Assembly: GCA_020027415.1 (NCBI GenBank) | Contig: JAHRAW010000226.1 | Coordinates: 1 to 9,542 of the forward strand | Length of the DNA: 9,542 nt | Reading direction: 5' to 3' | DNA from: Gammaproteobacteria bacterium | Lineage (GTDB): Bacteria; Pseudomonadota; Gammaproteobacteria; Arenicellales; Poriferihabitantaceae | In this document: positions 1 through 6,054 of the stretch, one piece after another | Position numbering within the stretch: the stretch's first letter is position 1 | Layout: each line of letters opens with the position of its first letter | Position numbers and translations under genes: made by a program | The notes under the pieces: generated by a model | Databases searched by the model: none | Told to the model about the DNA's origin: nothing | Seen by the model: only the letters and a program-made list of their open reading frames with translations

Positions 1-2
1 AA

Positions 3-359
3 AACCGCTTAGAAAAGGAAGTGCCAGCAGATTTAATTCGTGGCAAAGCAAACTGTACTGCAAAGGTACCAGTGCGTGGCGAAGATATAAAACGCCCGAA
101 AAAATATGTCTATGTCATCAGCAACCCCGCTTTTAAGGGTATGTTCAAGGTTGGCATCGCAACCAATGCAGAACAGCGATTGAGCAGTTACCAAACCTCC
201 GACCCAGACAGAGCCTACCAATTAGAATTTAAGATTCTAACCGCAGAATACAAAACCCTTGAGCCGTATATTCATCGCAAATTTAACGGCAACTATGAAT
301 GGGTGCCGGGCGAGTTGGCGGGTATTATCAAAGCCATGAAAACCTACACGCCCGAATAG
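3..359 (+). CDS. GIY-YIG (T5orf172-type) nuclease-domain protein, 5' partial
   Basis: The reading frame is open from base 3 with no stop before the window edge, so this is probably the C-terminal part of a longer protein. A GTG at 21 could start a 112-residue product, but the purine-rich AAAAGGAA touches it directly, too close for a normal ribosome binding site. Counting from that GTG, the fold signature is visible: YVY at 29-31, SNP at 34-36, KVG at 43-45, Arg53, then a helix with Glu81 and His85 (LEPYIHRKF) and a closing YEW at 92-94. These fit the GIY-YIG nuclease core as found in phage T5orf172-like and Mug113-like proteins, which cleave or nick DNA. The gene is visibly richer in A and T than its neighbours, suggesting acquired DNA. 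Partner domains lie outside the window, so the biological role (phage, restriction, homing or other) cannot be told. The domain call is fairly sure; the function is not. Confidence 0.75.
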   Translation, partial: NRLEKEVPADLIRGKANCTAKVPVRGEDIKRPKKYVYVISNPAFKGMFKVGIATNAEQRLSSYQTSDPDRAYQLEFKILTAEYKTLEPYIHRKFNGNYEWVPGELAGIIKAMKTYTPE

Positions 360-384
360 GCGGATGCGCTTAGCAAATCAGCCT

Positions 385-389
385 GAGGG
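385..389 (+). promoter_or_regulatory. Ribosome binding site of the Fe-S protein gene
   Basis: GAGGG lies 9 bases before the ATG at 399. It is one of the few clear Shine-Dalgarno sequences in the window. It supports ATG 399 over an internal GTG at 498, which has no such site, even though the first ~40 residues look poorly conserved. Confidence 0.55.
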
Positions 390-398
390 CGCACTGTA

Positions 399-1436
399 AT
401 GATCGCCAAAAAATACCAATATTTTGATGCGTTCGCAGTCTCCGACCCATTGAACAAGCCTAAATCATCCACCCAATCATCCGCCCAATTCGGCGCCGTG
501 CAGCGGTGGCGTAGTAGCATTCTGTTGCCGCCGGTGCTCGCCGCCGCCGCGCCGCACGGGTTAGTTTTTCGCGGCGGTTTTGTAGTGTCGGCGGATGACC
601 GAGTGCCGGCGATGGATATGCCGACGCCACCGACCGGGGGCGCACAGTCGCCCGCCCACGCGCCGAACGCGACGCGCTATTTGCTGTTATTCGGCAATGT
701 CGGTTCCTCCATCTGGGAGGCGTTCCGCCAGTCGCCGGAATATCACGACCACCAACCGCATCCGTTAAATCGTTGGAGCGCGCGCCTCGGGCATGCGTTA
801 GCGGAGCAGTTTTCCGCGCACGCGTTGTTTCCGTTTGCCGGTCCCCCGCACTTGCCATTTTTGCAGTGGGCGAAAAAAGCCGAATCGTTGCAGAATTCCA
901 AACTCGGCATGCTCATTCACCCGCGCTACGGGCTTTGGCATGCCTATCGCTTCGCGCTGGTTTTTCCATCCCCGGAGTCGCTGCGCGCAGACCGCCAACC
1001 GCCGCCCGTTGCCGTTGCCGATGATGTGGCGCGCGGCGCCGATGCGGCGGCAGTGGAATGCATGGGCGCCGGCGCGCCGGCGCGCGCGCACAATCTATGC
1101 CGCCGATGCAAAGCCAAACCGTGTCGGGGCGTCTGTCCGGTAAACGCGTTTTCAAGCAAACATCGCGAAGACGGGTATGATGTGGTTTCCTGTTTCCACT
1201 ATCTGCAAGCCAACCCGCATTCAAAATGCATGACCGAAGGTTGTCAGGCGCGCCACGCGTGTCCGCCGGGCGCGGAGTATCGGTATGCGCCGCGCCACGC
1301 GGCTTTTCACATGCGCGCTTTTGTCGCCGCCATGGCGGCGCAAAAAAATCTTGCCAAAGATATGACCGAAATGGAAGCTGAGAGCGGCGTTGAAAGTGCA
1401 TCGCCGGTTTCGCCGTCATCGCATAGCCACGCCTGA
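399..1436 (+). CDS. Predicted two-cluster 4Fe-4S ferredoxin-like protein
   Basis: This encodes a 345-residue soluble protein with two cysteine groups in its C-terminal third. The first is C234-x2-C-x4-C-x3-CP (C234, C237, C242, C246), close to a 4Fe-4S ferredoxin motif. The second is C265-x11-C277-x4-C282-x5-C288-P, including EGCQARHACP, which resembles the second cluster region of QueG-like Fe-S proteins. The N-terminal two thirds carry stretches I associate with a proteobacterial 'ferredoxin' family of unknown role: APHGLVFRGG (51-60), LLLFGNVGSSIWEAF (95-109) and HPRYGLWHAYRFAL (174-187). An Ala-rich linker (about 207-230) precedes the clusters. There is no signal peptide or membrane segment, so it is probably a cytoplasmic electron carrier. 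The HyuA-like gene starts 52 bp downstream on the same strand, suggesting co-transcription. It lacks the full epoxyqueuosine reductase layout, so QueG is unlikely. Fe-S binding is well supported; the reaction is unknown. Confidence 0.8.
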   Translation: MIAKKYQYFDAFAVSDPLNKPKSSTQSSAQFGAVQRWRSSILLPPVLAAAAPHGLVFRGGFVVSADDRVPAMDMPTPPTGGAQSPAHAPNATRYLLLFGNVGSSIWEAFRQSPEYHDHQPHPLNRWSARLGHALAEQFSAHALFPFAGPPHLPFLQWAKKAESLQNSKLGMLIHPRYGLWHAYRFALVFPSPESLRADRQPPPVAVADDVARGADAAAVECMGAGAPARAHNLCRRCKAKPCRGVCPVNAFSSKHREDGYDVVSCFHYLQANPHSKCMTEGCQARHACPPGAEYRYAPRHAAFHMRAFVAAMAAQKNLAKDMTEMEAESGVESASPVSPSSHSHA

Positions 1437-1438
1437 CC

Positions 1439-1462
1439 ACCGCAACCCATTACGGTTGCGGT
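1439..1462 (+). other. Intercistronic hairpin between Fe-S and HyuA-like genes
   Basis: A perfect 9-bp inverted repeat (ACCGCAACC / GGTTGCGGT) with a 6-base loop starts 3 bases after the stop codon of the Fe-S gene. No T-run follows on the plus strand, so it is not a standard intrinsic terminator. It ends 26 bases before the HyuA-like ATG. It could stabilise the upstream mRNA end or tune translation of the next gene. Confidence 0.6.
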
Positions 1463-1488
1463 CACGCTTGCGCCAACAAAACACCGCT

Positions 1489-3537
1489 ATGTCCGCTCAA
1501 TTAGGCATTGATACCGGCGGCACCTATACCGACGCCGTGATTATTGATGCGGAGCGGAATATCATCGCCAAAAACAAAAGCCTGACCACCCATTATGAAC
1601 TGGCGGTCGGCATCAACAACGCGCTGTGCAAGTTGCCGCCGGCGGCGCTTGAATCGGTCAACTTAGTGGCGTTATCCACCACCCTTTCCACCAACTCGGT
1701 GGTGGAAGGGCGCGGCGCGCCGGTGGCGGTTTTGTTGTCCGGCTACAGCGAACCACAAGTGGAAAAAAGCGGGCTCTACAACATTTTAGAACGCGATTTC
1801 ATCACCCTCTTGGATGGCGGTCACAGCGCGGTGGGCGCTGAACTCAAGCCGTTGGATACGGCGCGGGCGGCGCATAAAATCAAGCAGCAACAGGCGCAAG
1901 TCTCGGCGTTTGCCGTGTCCAGTTTATTCGCCACCCGCAACCCCTGCCATGAAATCGCGTTGCGCGAATTGGTCGGTGAACTGAGCGGCAAGCCGGTCGC
2001 TTGTGGGCATGAGTTAGCCACCAGTCTGGGCGCGCCGCGCCGCGCGTTAACCGCGGTGCTCAACGCCCGTATGATTTTGTATATCCAAGCCTTAATCGGC
2101 GCGGTGGAGAGCCTGTTGCGGCGGCGCAACATCCACGCCCCGCTGATGGTCGTCAAAGGCGACGGTTCGTTGGTGAATGCGCAAACCGCGCTGCAGCAAC
2201 CGGTCGCCACGGTGTTGTCGGGACCGGCGGCGAGCGTCATTGGCGCGTGCGCGCTGAGCGGGCAGCGCAATGCCATCGTGGTAGATATGGGCGGCACCAC
2301 CACCGATATCGCCGTGGTCACCGACGGCAAGCCGCAACTCTGCGAGGACGGCGCGCGCCTCGGCGATTGGCGACCGATGGTTGAGGCGTTGCGGGTGTTC
2401 TCCATCGGCTTGGGCGGCGACAGCGAAGTGCGGTTCAAGGGAAAACTCACCTTGTCGCAGCGGCGCGTGGTGCCGATGAGTTTGTTGGCGCATCAGTTCC
2501 CGCAAGTGTTGCCGAAACTGGAACAGCAACTGCGCGCCGCGCCGAACCCGCGGCAGAACCGATTCGCGTTGCCGCTGCAACACAATCCCACCTTGCTGAG
2601 ACAATTGAAAGAACCCGAACAGCAGGCGTGGGAGGCGTTGCAAAGCGGACCGATTGAACTGCAATCTTTGGTGGATTCGGCGCGCCCGATGCTGCGCGCG
2701 CTGGCGGCGATGGAACGCTTGGGGTTGGTGATTTACAGCGGCTTCACCCCCTCCGATGCGACCCATGTACTGGGCATGAGCAAGCACTGGTCGGCGCGCG
2801 CGGCGCACTTGGGGGCGAAAATCTGGGCGCGACAAATGCGCCACCTCTACGGCTGCGGCAACTGGCGCGCCGGGGATACGGAGCAGCCGTGCAAACAAGT
2901 CTTCGCGCTGGTCACGCGGGCGCTTAGCCAAACCATTCTGGAAGCCGGGCTAAACCAGCACGACCAACTGCCGGCCAGTCAAGTCGGCAACTTGACGCGG
3001 TTATTCGCCGATATTGTGTTCGCCCGCGGCGATTCCGATTCCGCTTCCGACCCGCAACCGTTATTCCATGTTGAATTCGCCAAACTTTATCCGATTGTCG
3101 CGGTGGGCGGCGCGGCGCGGGATTATTTTCCCGCTGTGGCACAACGGTTAGCGGCGCAATTGCACCTGCCGCCCAATGCGGAAGTCGCCAGCGCGGTCGG
3201 CGCGGTGTTGGGTTCGGTGGTGCAGAGTGCGCATGTTACGATTACGCAGCCGCAGTTTGGCGTATTTTATTTATTCCACAAAGCGCAGCCGATGGTTTTT
3301 GAAGAACTCAAACTCGCGCGCCAAAAGGCAATTGAAATTGCCACGCGGGAAGCCGCCGCCCTCGCCCAAGCCGCCGGCGCAGTGGCGATTGAAACCCGCA
3401 TCAAACAGCATGACAACCATATCAAACACGATATTGACGGCGAGTTATTCGTCAGCGCCACGGTCACTGCGATTGCCACCGGGCGGCCCAATTGTTTGCT
3501 GCAAGAAGCGTCACAGAAACGGCAACTCGGTGACTGA
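1489..3537 (+). CDS. Hydantoinase/oxoprolinase (HyuA)-family ATPase
   Basis: This encodes 682 residues from ATG 1489. The frame opens earlier (1390), but that Arg-rich extension overlaps the Fe-S gene and looks non-coding, while IGIDTGG right after ATG 1489 is the family's usual beginning. The actin-like (ASKHA) ATP-binding elements are present: phosphate-1 DTGGTYTD (8-15), phosphate-2 VDMGGTTTD (265-273) and adenosine VGGAARD (539-545). STTLSTNSVVEG and LSGPAASVIGA are also typical of the family. Characterised relatives perform ATP-dependent hydrolysis of hydantoins or 5-oxoproline, usually with a HyuB partner. No hyuB is visible here; the neighbours are a Fe-S protein upstream and a DmdA/GcvT-like gene downstream on the opposite strand. 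It has no cysteine cluster of its own. No Shine-Dalgarno precedes the start. Its 3' end overlaps the convergent gene by 27 bp. The family is secure; the substrate is unknown, and a role other than hydantoin cleavage is possible. Confidence 0.85.
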   Translation: MSAQLGIDTGGTYTDAVIIDAERNIIAKNKSLTTHYELAVGINNALCKLPPAALESVNLVALSTTLSTNSVVEGRGAPVAVLLSGYSEPQVEKSGLYNILERDFITLLDGGHSAVGAELKPLDTARAAHKIKQQQAQVSAFAVSSLFATRNPCHEIALRELVGELSGKPVACGHELATSLGAPRRALTAVLNARMILYIQALIGAVESLLRRRNIHAPLMVVKGDGSLVNAQTALQQPVATVLSGPAASVIGACALSGQRNAIVVDMGGTTTDIAVVTDGKPQLCEDGARLGDWRPMVEALRVFSIGLGGDSEVRFKGKLTLSQRRVVPMSLLAHQFPQVLPKLEQQLRAAPNPRQNRFALPLQHNPTLLRQLKEPEQQAWEALQSGPIELQSLVDSARPMLRALAAMERLGLVIYSGFTPSDATHVLGMSKHWSARAAHLGAKIWARQMRHLYGCGNWRAGDTEQPCKQVFALVTRALSQTILEAGLNQHDQLPASQVGNLTRLFADIVFARGDSDSASDPQPLFHVEFAKLYPIVAVGGAARDYFPAVAQRLAAQLHLPPNAEVASAVGAVLGSVVQSAHVTITQPQFGVFYLFHKAQPMVFEELKLARQKAIEIATREAAALAQAAGAVAIETRIKQHDNHIKHDIDGELFVSATVTAIATGRPNCLLQEASQKRQLGD

Positions 3538-4614
3538 GGCGGCGATGCGCTTACCCTCTTTCAGTACTTCCACGGCCGCTCCGGGCAAGATTTCGCGCGC
3601 TAACAACGCGAAGCCGATGTTGCGTTTTAAGCGATACGACCACACGCCGTTGGTCATATCCCCGACCTTGCGCCGCGCCACTTGAAGGTCATACCAAACC
3701 GTGTGCGGTGGCATGGGGGTTTCGGTTTCCAGCAACAAACCGAGTTGATGACGGGCAATGCCGCGGCGGTGAAGTCGGCGCAGGGCTGCAATGCCAATTA
3801 CTTCATCGCCGACCTGCAGATCCACATATTTACCCATGCGAACCTCAAACGGATTGGTGCGCTCATCGGTGTCGCCGCCCCACGACAGCAGCCCGCTTTC
3901 CACGCGCTCCACATAGTTGGGGCAGCCGGGGCCGATGTCCCACGCCCGCCCGGCTTCGGCGATTAAATTCCATAGCGCGGTGGCTCGGGAATTTTCCATC
4001 AAATACAACTCAAAGCCGCCTTGTTTTGACCACCCGGAGCGCGCCAACAGCAGCGGAATGCCTTCCAGATCGGTTTGGCGAAAGCAAAAATATTTGAGGT
4101 CGCGCACCCAATCGCCGAACATGGCGGCGATCACCGCCTCCGCTTGCGGACCTTGCACCGCCATCGGCGAGACCTCGGCTTCCACAATGGTTGCCTGCAA
4201 GCGGCGTTCGGCGGCGATCGCGCGCGCCCAGAAAACGATGTTTGAATCGGCGATGGACAACCAGAAGCGGTCGGGCGCGAGTTTCAACGCGATGGGGTCG
4301 TTAATGATGGTGCCGTCGTGGTTGCATAGGGCGACGTATTTTCCCTGCCCGCAACGGCAATTGGAGAGGTCGCGGGCGGCGAGAATCTGCACCAGCCGGG
4401 CGGCGTCCACGCCGCGAATCTCCACTTGCCGTTGCACCGCCACATCCCATTGCGATACGCCGTTCAGCAGCCGCCAGTATTCCGCTTCCGGGTCGCCGTA
4501 ACTGGTCGGCAACAGCATCTGGTTGTAGGGGGTGAAACTGGTGACGCCGGCGGCCACGGTGGCGTCAAAATACGGCGAGCGGCGCACGCGGGTGGTGGGA
4601 GCGATTTGGAACAT
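3511..4614 (-). CDS. DmdA/GcvT-family protein, likely DMSP demethylase-like
   Basis: This encodes 367 residues of the aminomethyltransferase (glycine cleavage T protein) fold. Several stretches recall the DMSP demethylase DmdA of Pelagibacter rather than the glycine cleavage T protein: YNQMLL (30-35), WDVAVQRQVEI (56-66), NDPI (105-108), IADS (121-124), AVQGPQA (152-158), ARSGWSKQGGFELY (191-204), GPGCPN (228-233) and ERVESGLLSWGGD (236-248). DmdA transfers a methyl group from dimethylsulfoniopropionate to tetrahydrofolate in the cytoplasm, giving methylmercaptopropionate. The family also holds related proteins with other or unknown methyl donors, so the substrate is inferred. The neighbours do not include gcvH or gcvP, which argues against a glycine cleavage role. 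The ATG at 4614 leads straight into the conserved RRSPYFDATVAAGVTSFT; no clear Shine-Dalgarno precedes it. The 3' end overlaps the HyuA-like gene by 27 bp. Family confidence is high; the exact DmdA activity is moderate. Confidence 0.85.
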   Translation of the reverse strand: MFQIAPTTRVRRSPYFDATVAAGVTSFTPYNQMLLPTSYGDPEAEYWRLLNGVSQWDVAVQRQVEIRGVDAARLVQILAARDLSNCRCGQGKYVALCNHDGTIINDPIALKLAPDRFWLSIADSNIVFWARAIAAERRLQATIVEAEVSPMAVQGPQAEAVIAAMFGDWVRDLKYFCFRQTDLEGIPLLLARSGWSKQGGFELYLMENSRATALWNLIAEAGRAWDIGPGCPNYVERVESGLLSWGGDTDERTNPFEVRMGKYVDLQVGDEVIGIAALRRLHRRGIARHQLGLLLETETPMPPHTVWYDLQVARRKVGDMTNGVWSYRLKRNIGFALLAREILPGAAVEVLKEGKRIAASVTELPFL

Positions 4615-4664
4615 GACGACCGGCGTTGGCGGCGGCTTAATTTCAAAAGCGGGGCAAGCGCGAG

Positions 4665-4680
4665 GCGGGTAACCCGCGGG
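4665..4680. repeat. GC-rich inverted repeat upstream of the DmdA-like gene
   Basis: GCGGG-TAA-CCCGC (4665-4677) is a 5-bp hairpin that runs into the perfect palindrome CCCGCGGG (4673-4680), so two alternative foldings share the same CCCGC. It lies in the 5' leader of the minus-strand DmdA-like gene, about 50 bp before its ATG. It could be an operator or an RNA structure; chance is also possible in GC-rich DNA. Confidence 0.4.
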
Positions 4681-4689
4681 TATCCTACT

Positions 4690-4727
4690 GATTCCCTTAG
4701 GCGGATTCTCTTAGTCTGTTCCATTAG
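4690..4727 (-). promoter_or_regulatory. Three direct repeats upstream of the DmdA-like gene, possible operator
   Basis: Read on the minus strand, three related words occur in tandem: CTAATGGAA (ends at 4727), CTAAGAGAATC (4704-4714) and CTAAGGGAATC (4690-4700). The last two match at 10 of 11 positions; the first is a looser copy. Starts are spaced 13 and 14 bp apart, a little over one helical turn. They lie 76-113 bp upstream of the DmdA-like start codon, between that gene and the tRNA. This layout would suit binding of a regulator, but no protein can be named. Confidence 0.4.
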
Positions 4728-4751
4728 GTTGTTATTGCAAATCACCATACG

Positions 4752-4828
4752 TGGTCGGGGTGAGAGGATTTGAACCTCCGGCCCCTGCCTCCCGAAGGCA
4801 GTGCTCTACCAGGCTGAGCTACACCCCG
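4752..4828 (-). tRNA. tRNA-Pro, anticodon CGG, CCA encoded
   Basis: The reverse complement folds as a 77-base tRNA. The acceptor stem CGGGGTG pairs with CACCCCG, followed by discriminator A and an encoded CCA (4752-4754). The D-arm holds AGCTCAGCCTGGTAGAGC, the T-arm holds GGTTCAAATCC, and the anticodon stem CTGCC/GGCAG encloses the loop TTCGGGA. Anticodon CGG (plus-strand bases 4792-4794) reads the proline codon CCG. The sequence closely resembles bacterial tRNA-Pro(CGG). It lies 73 bp downstream of ispB on the same strand, so it may be processed from an ispB transcript; no convincing promoter was found between them. Confidence 0.97.
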
Positions 4829-4842
4829 ATGATATGGTTTTC

Positions 4843-4858
4843 GGCTCGCTTGCGAGCC
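4843..4858 (-). other. Hairpin between ispB and tRNA-Pro
   Basis: GGCTCG-CTTG-CGAGCC is a perfect 6-bp stem with a tetraloop (7 bp if the loop shrinks to 2 bases). It lies after the ispB stop and 14 bases before the tRNA 5' end. On neither strand does a T-run follow, so it is not a standard intrinsic terminator. It may shield the ispB 3' end or help processing of an ispB-tRNA transcript. Confidence 0.45.
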
Positions 4859-4901
4859 ACGAGCAAAGCACGCTCCGCTTGTAGGTTCGCATTGTTGATC
4901 T

Positions 4902-5930
4902 TCAATGACCGCGCTGAATGGAATACTCCGCCAAGTGGATGAGCGCATTTTTATAGGGCGATTGGGCAAGCGCGGCGAGCGACTCAATTGCGGCGCGCGA
5001 TTGAAGTTTGGCTTGCTCCGCAGTATACGCCAGCGCGCCGGTGGATTCAACGATGGCGAGGATTTCCTCAAATTTTTCGCGTTCGCCGTTTTCAATGGCA
5101 TGTCGCACCGCTTGCTGTTGCCGGCGATTGCCGTGTTTGAGGGCGTGAATCAGCGGCAAGGTCGGCTTGCCTTCCGCCAAATCGTCGCCAACATTTTTAC
5201 CGATGTCGCGGCTGTCGGCTTGGTAATCAAAAATATCGTCAATCAGTTGGAAGGCGGTGCCAAGATGCAAGCCATACGCCGCCAACGCCGCGCACACGCT
5301 CGGCGGTTGGTCGCTGATGACCGCGCCGAGTTGCGCCGAGGCTTCAAATAATTTAGCGGTCTTGCGGCGGATGATTTGCAGATAGGCGTGCTCGGTGGTG
5401 TCCGGCGAATGGGCGTGCAGCAGTTGCATAACTTCGCCTTCGGCGATGGCGTTGGTGGTCGCCGCCAAGATCCGCATCACTTCCATATTATTGGTTTCCA
5501 ACATCATTTCAAACGCTCTGGAATAGAGAAAATCGCCCACCAGCACGCTCGCTTCGTTGCCCCAGACATGATTGGCGGTCGCCCGCCCGCGCCGCATCGC
5601 CGAGGCGTCCACCACATCATCGTGCAGCAAAGTGGCGGTGTGCAAAAACTCAATCACCGCCGCTAACATAATGTGATAGTCGCCATGATAGTCGCCGGCT
5701 TTGGCGCTGAGGAGCAACACCAGCGGGCGCAACCGTTTGCCGCCGCTTTGGATAATGTAGGCGCCCAAAGTCCGAATCAGCGCGATGTCTGAAGCGATGC
5801 GCCGCTGGATCGCATGGTTGACCGAATCCAGTTCCGACTGCGCCAGCGAAGTCGCGGATTGCAACAAGGTTGTGGGAGCGGGCGGGGGAACGATCGAGTC
5901 ATCCAGCGCCGCCGCATGGCGATTTTTCAT
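4902..5930 (-). CDS. ispB: Polyprenyl (octaprenyl) diphosphate synthase
   Basis: This encodes a 342-residue trans-type polyprenyl synthase. It extends farnesyl diphosphate with isopentenyl diphosphate units to make the ubiquinone side chain, usually C40 in Gammaproteobacteria. All family hallmarks are visible: SGGKRLRP (62-69), the first Asp-rich motif DDVVD (104-108) followed by MRRG, a Gly-Glu segment GEVMQL (165-170), the second Asp-rich motif DDIFDY (231-236), and GDDLAEGKPTLPLI (248-261). The N-terminus is somewhat longer than that of E. coli IspB. The divergent position next to rplU is the classic location of ispB, which supports the gene name over other long-chain synthases. Chain length cannot be read with certainty from the sequence alone. 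The cysteine and lysine residues show nothing unusual, and the gene appears intact. Confidence 0.95.
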   Translation of the reverse strand: MKNRHAAALDDSIVPPPAPTTLLQSATSLAQSELDSVNHAIQRRIASDIALIRTLGAYIIQSGGKRLRPLVLLLSAKAGDYHGDYHIMLAAVIEFLHTATLLHDDVVDASAMRRGRATANHVWGNEASVLVGDFLYSRAFEMMLETNNMEVMRILAATTNAIAEGEVMQLLHAHSPDTTEHAYLQIIRRKTAKLFEASAQLGAVISDQPPSVCAALAAYGLHLGTAFQLIDDIFDYQADSRDIGKNVGDDLAEGKPTLPLIHALKHGNRRQQQAVRHAIENGEREKFEEILAIVESTGALAYTAEQAKLQSRAAIESLAALAQSPYKNALIHLAEYSIQRGH

Positions 5931-5956
5931 TGGCTGAGGTGTTTTCCTTGCGCGTG

Positions 5957-5962
5957 ATTGTA
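5957..5962 (-). promoter_or_regulatory. Possible -10 element for ispB
   Basis: On the minus strand TACAAT lies 26 bp upstream of the ispB ATG, giving a short leader. No good TTGACA-like -35 lies at the right distance (TTCAAG is 15 bp away), so this is a weak call. It is identical to the -10 word of the divergent rplU promoter. Confidence 0.35.
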
Positions 5963-6003
5963 GCCGACTTAGAGGGCTTGAATTGTCGTTTTTGCGGCGG
6001 CGG

Positions 6004-6031
6004 TTTTAAGTTGACTATTTTTAAGTTGACT
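6004..6031 (+). repeat. Tandem duplication containing the -35 element
   Basis: The 13-base word TTTTAAGTTGACT occurs twice, at 6004-6016 and 6019-6031, with a 15-bp period. Each copy carries a TTGACT hexamer. Only the downstream copy is correctly spaced from the TACAAT at 6049; the upstream one lies 32 bp away. Confidence 0.8.
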
Positions 6032-6054
6032 CAGCGTCGCCGCACGACTACAAT
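6026..6054 (+). promoter_or_regulatory. Sigma70 promoter for the rplU-rpmA-obgE-proB operon
   Basis: A -35 element TTGACT (6026-6031), a 17-bp spacer and a -10 element TACAAT (6049-6054) form a near-consensus promoter. Transcription would start near 6061, leaving a leader of about 70 bases before the rplU ATG at 6133. High strength suits a ribosomal protein operon. The leader includes three tandem CCGAAT units (6083-6100). Confidence 0.8.

Noticed and set aside
913..1440. Minus-strand frame of 175 residues opposite the Fe-S gene
   Set aside because: Its composition is that of antisense GC-rich sequence, whereas the plus-strand frame has clear cysteine motifs.
1390..1488. N-terminal extension of the HyuA-like protein from an upstream ATG
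   Set aside because: It overlaps the Fe-S gene, is Arg/His-rich like an out-of-frame translation, and the family begins at the IGIDTGG segment after ATG 1489.
2092..2931. Long minus-strand frame opposite the HyuA-like gene (279 residues)
   Set aside because: It is Arg/His/Gln-rich, has no recognisable motif, and mirrors a well-supported gene in GC-rich DNA. Similar shadows occur opposite the Fe-S gene, obgE and proB.
3511..4614. Glycine cleavage system T protein (gcvT)
   Set aside because: The conserved stretches fit the DmdA-like branch better and no gcvH or gcvP is adjacent.
4464..4748. Small minus-strand gene between the DmdA-like gene and tRNA-Pro
   Set aside because: It overlaps the DmdA-like gene out of frame and its residues show no domain or plausible protein composition.
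4615..4751. Glycine or SAM riboswitch upstream of the DmdA-like gene
   Set aside because: I looked for conserved cores of these riboswitches and saw none; the direct repeats and short hairpin are the only structure.
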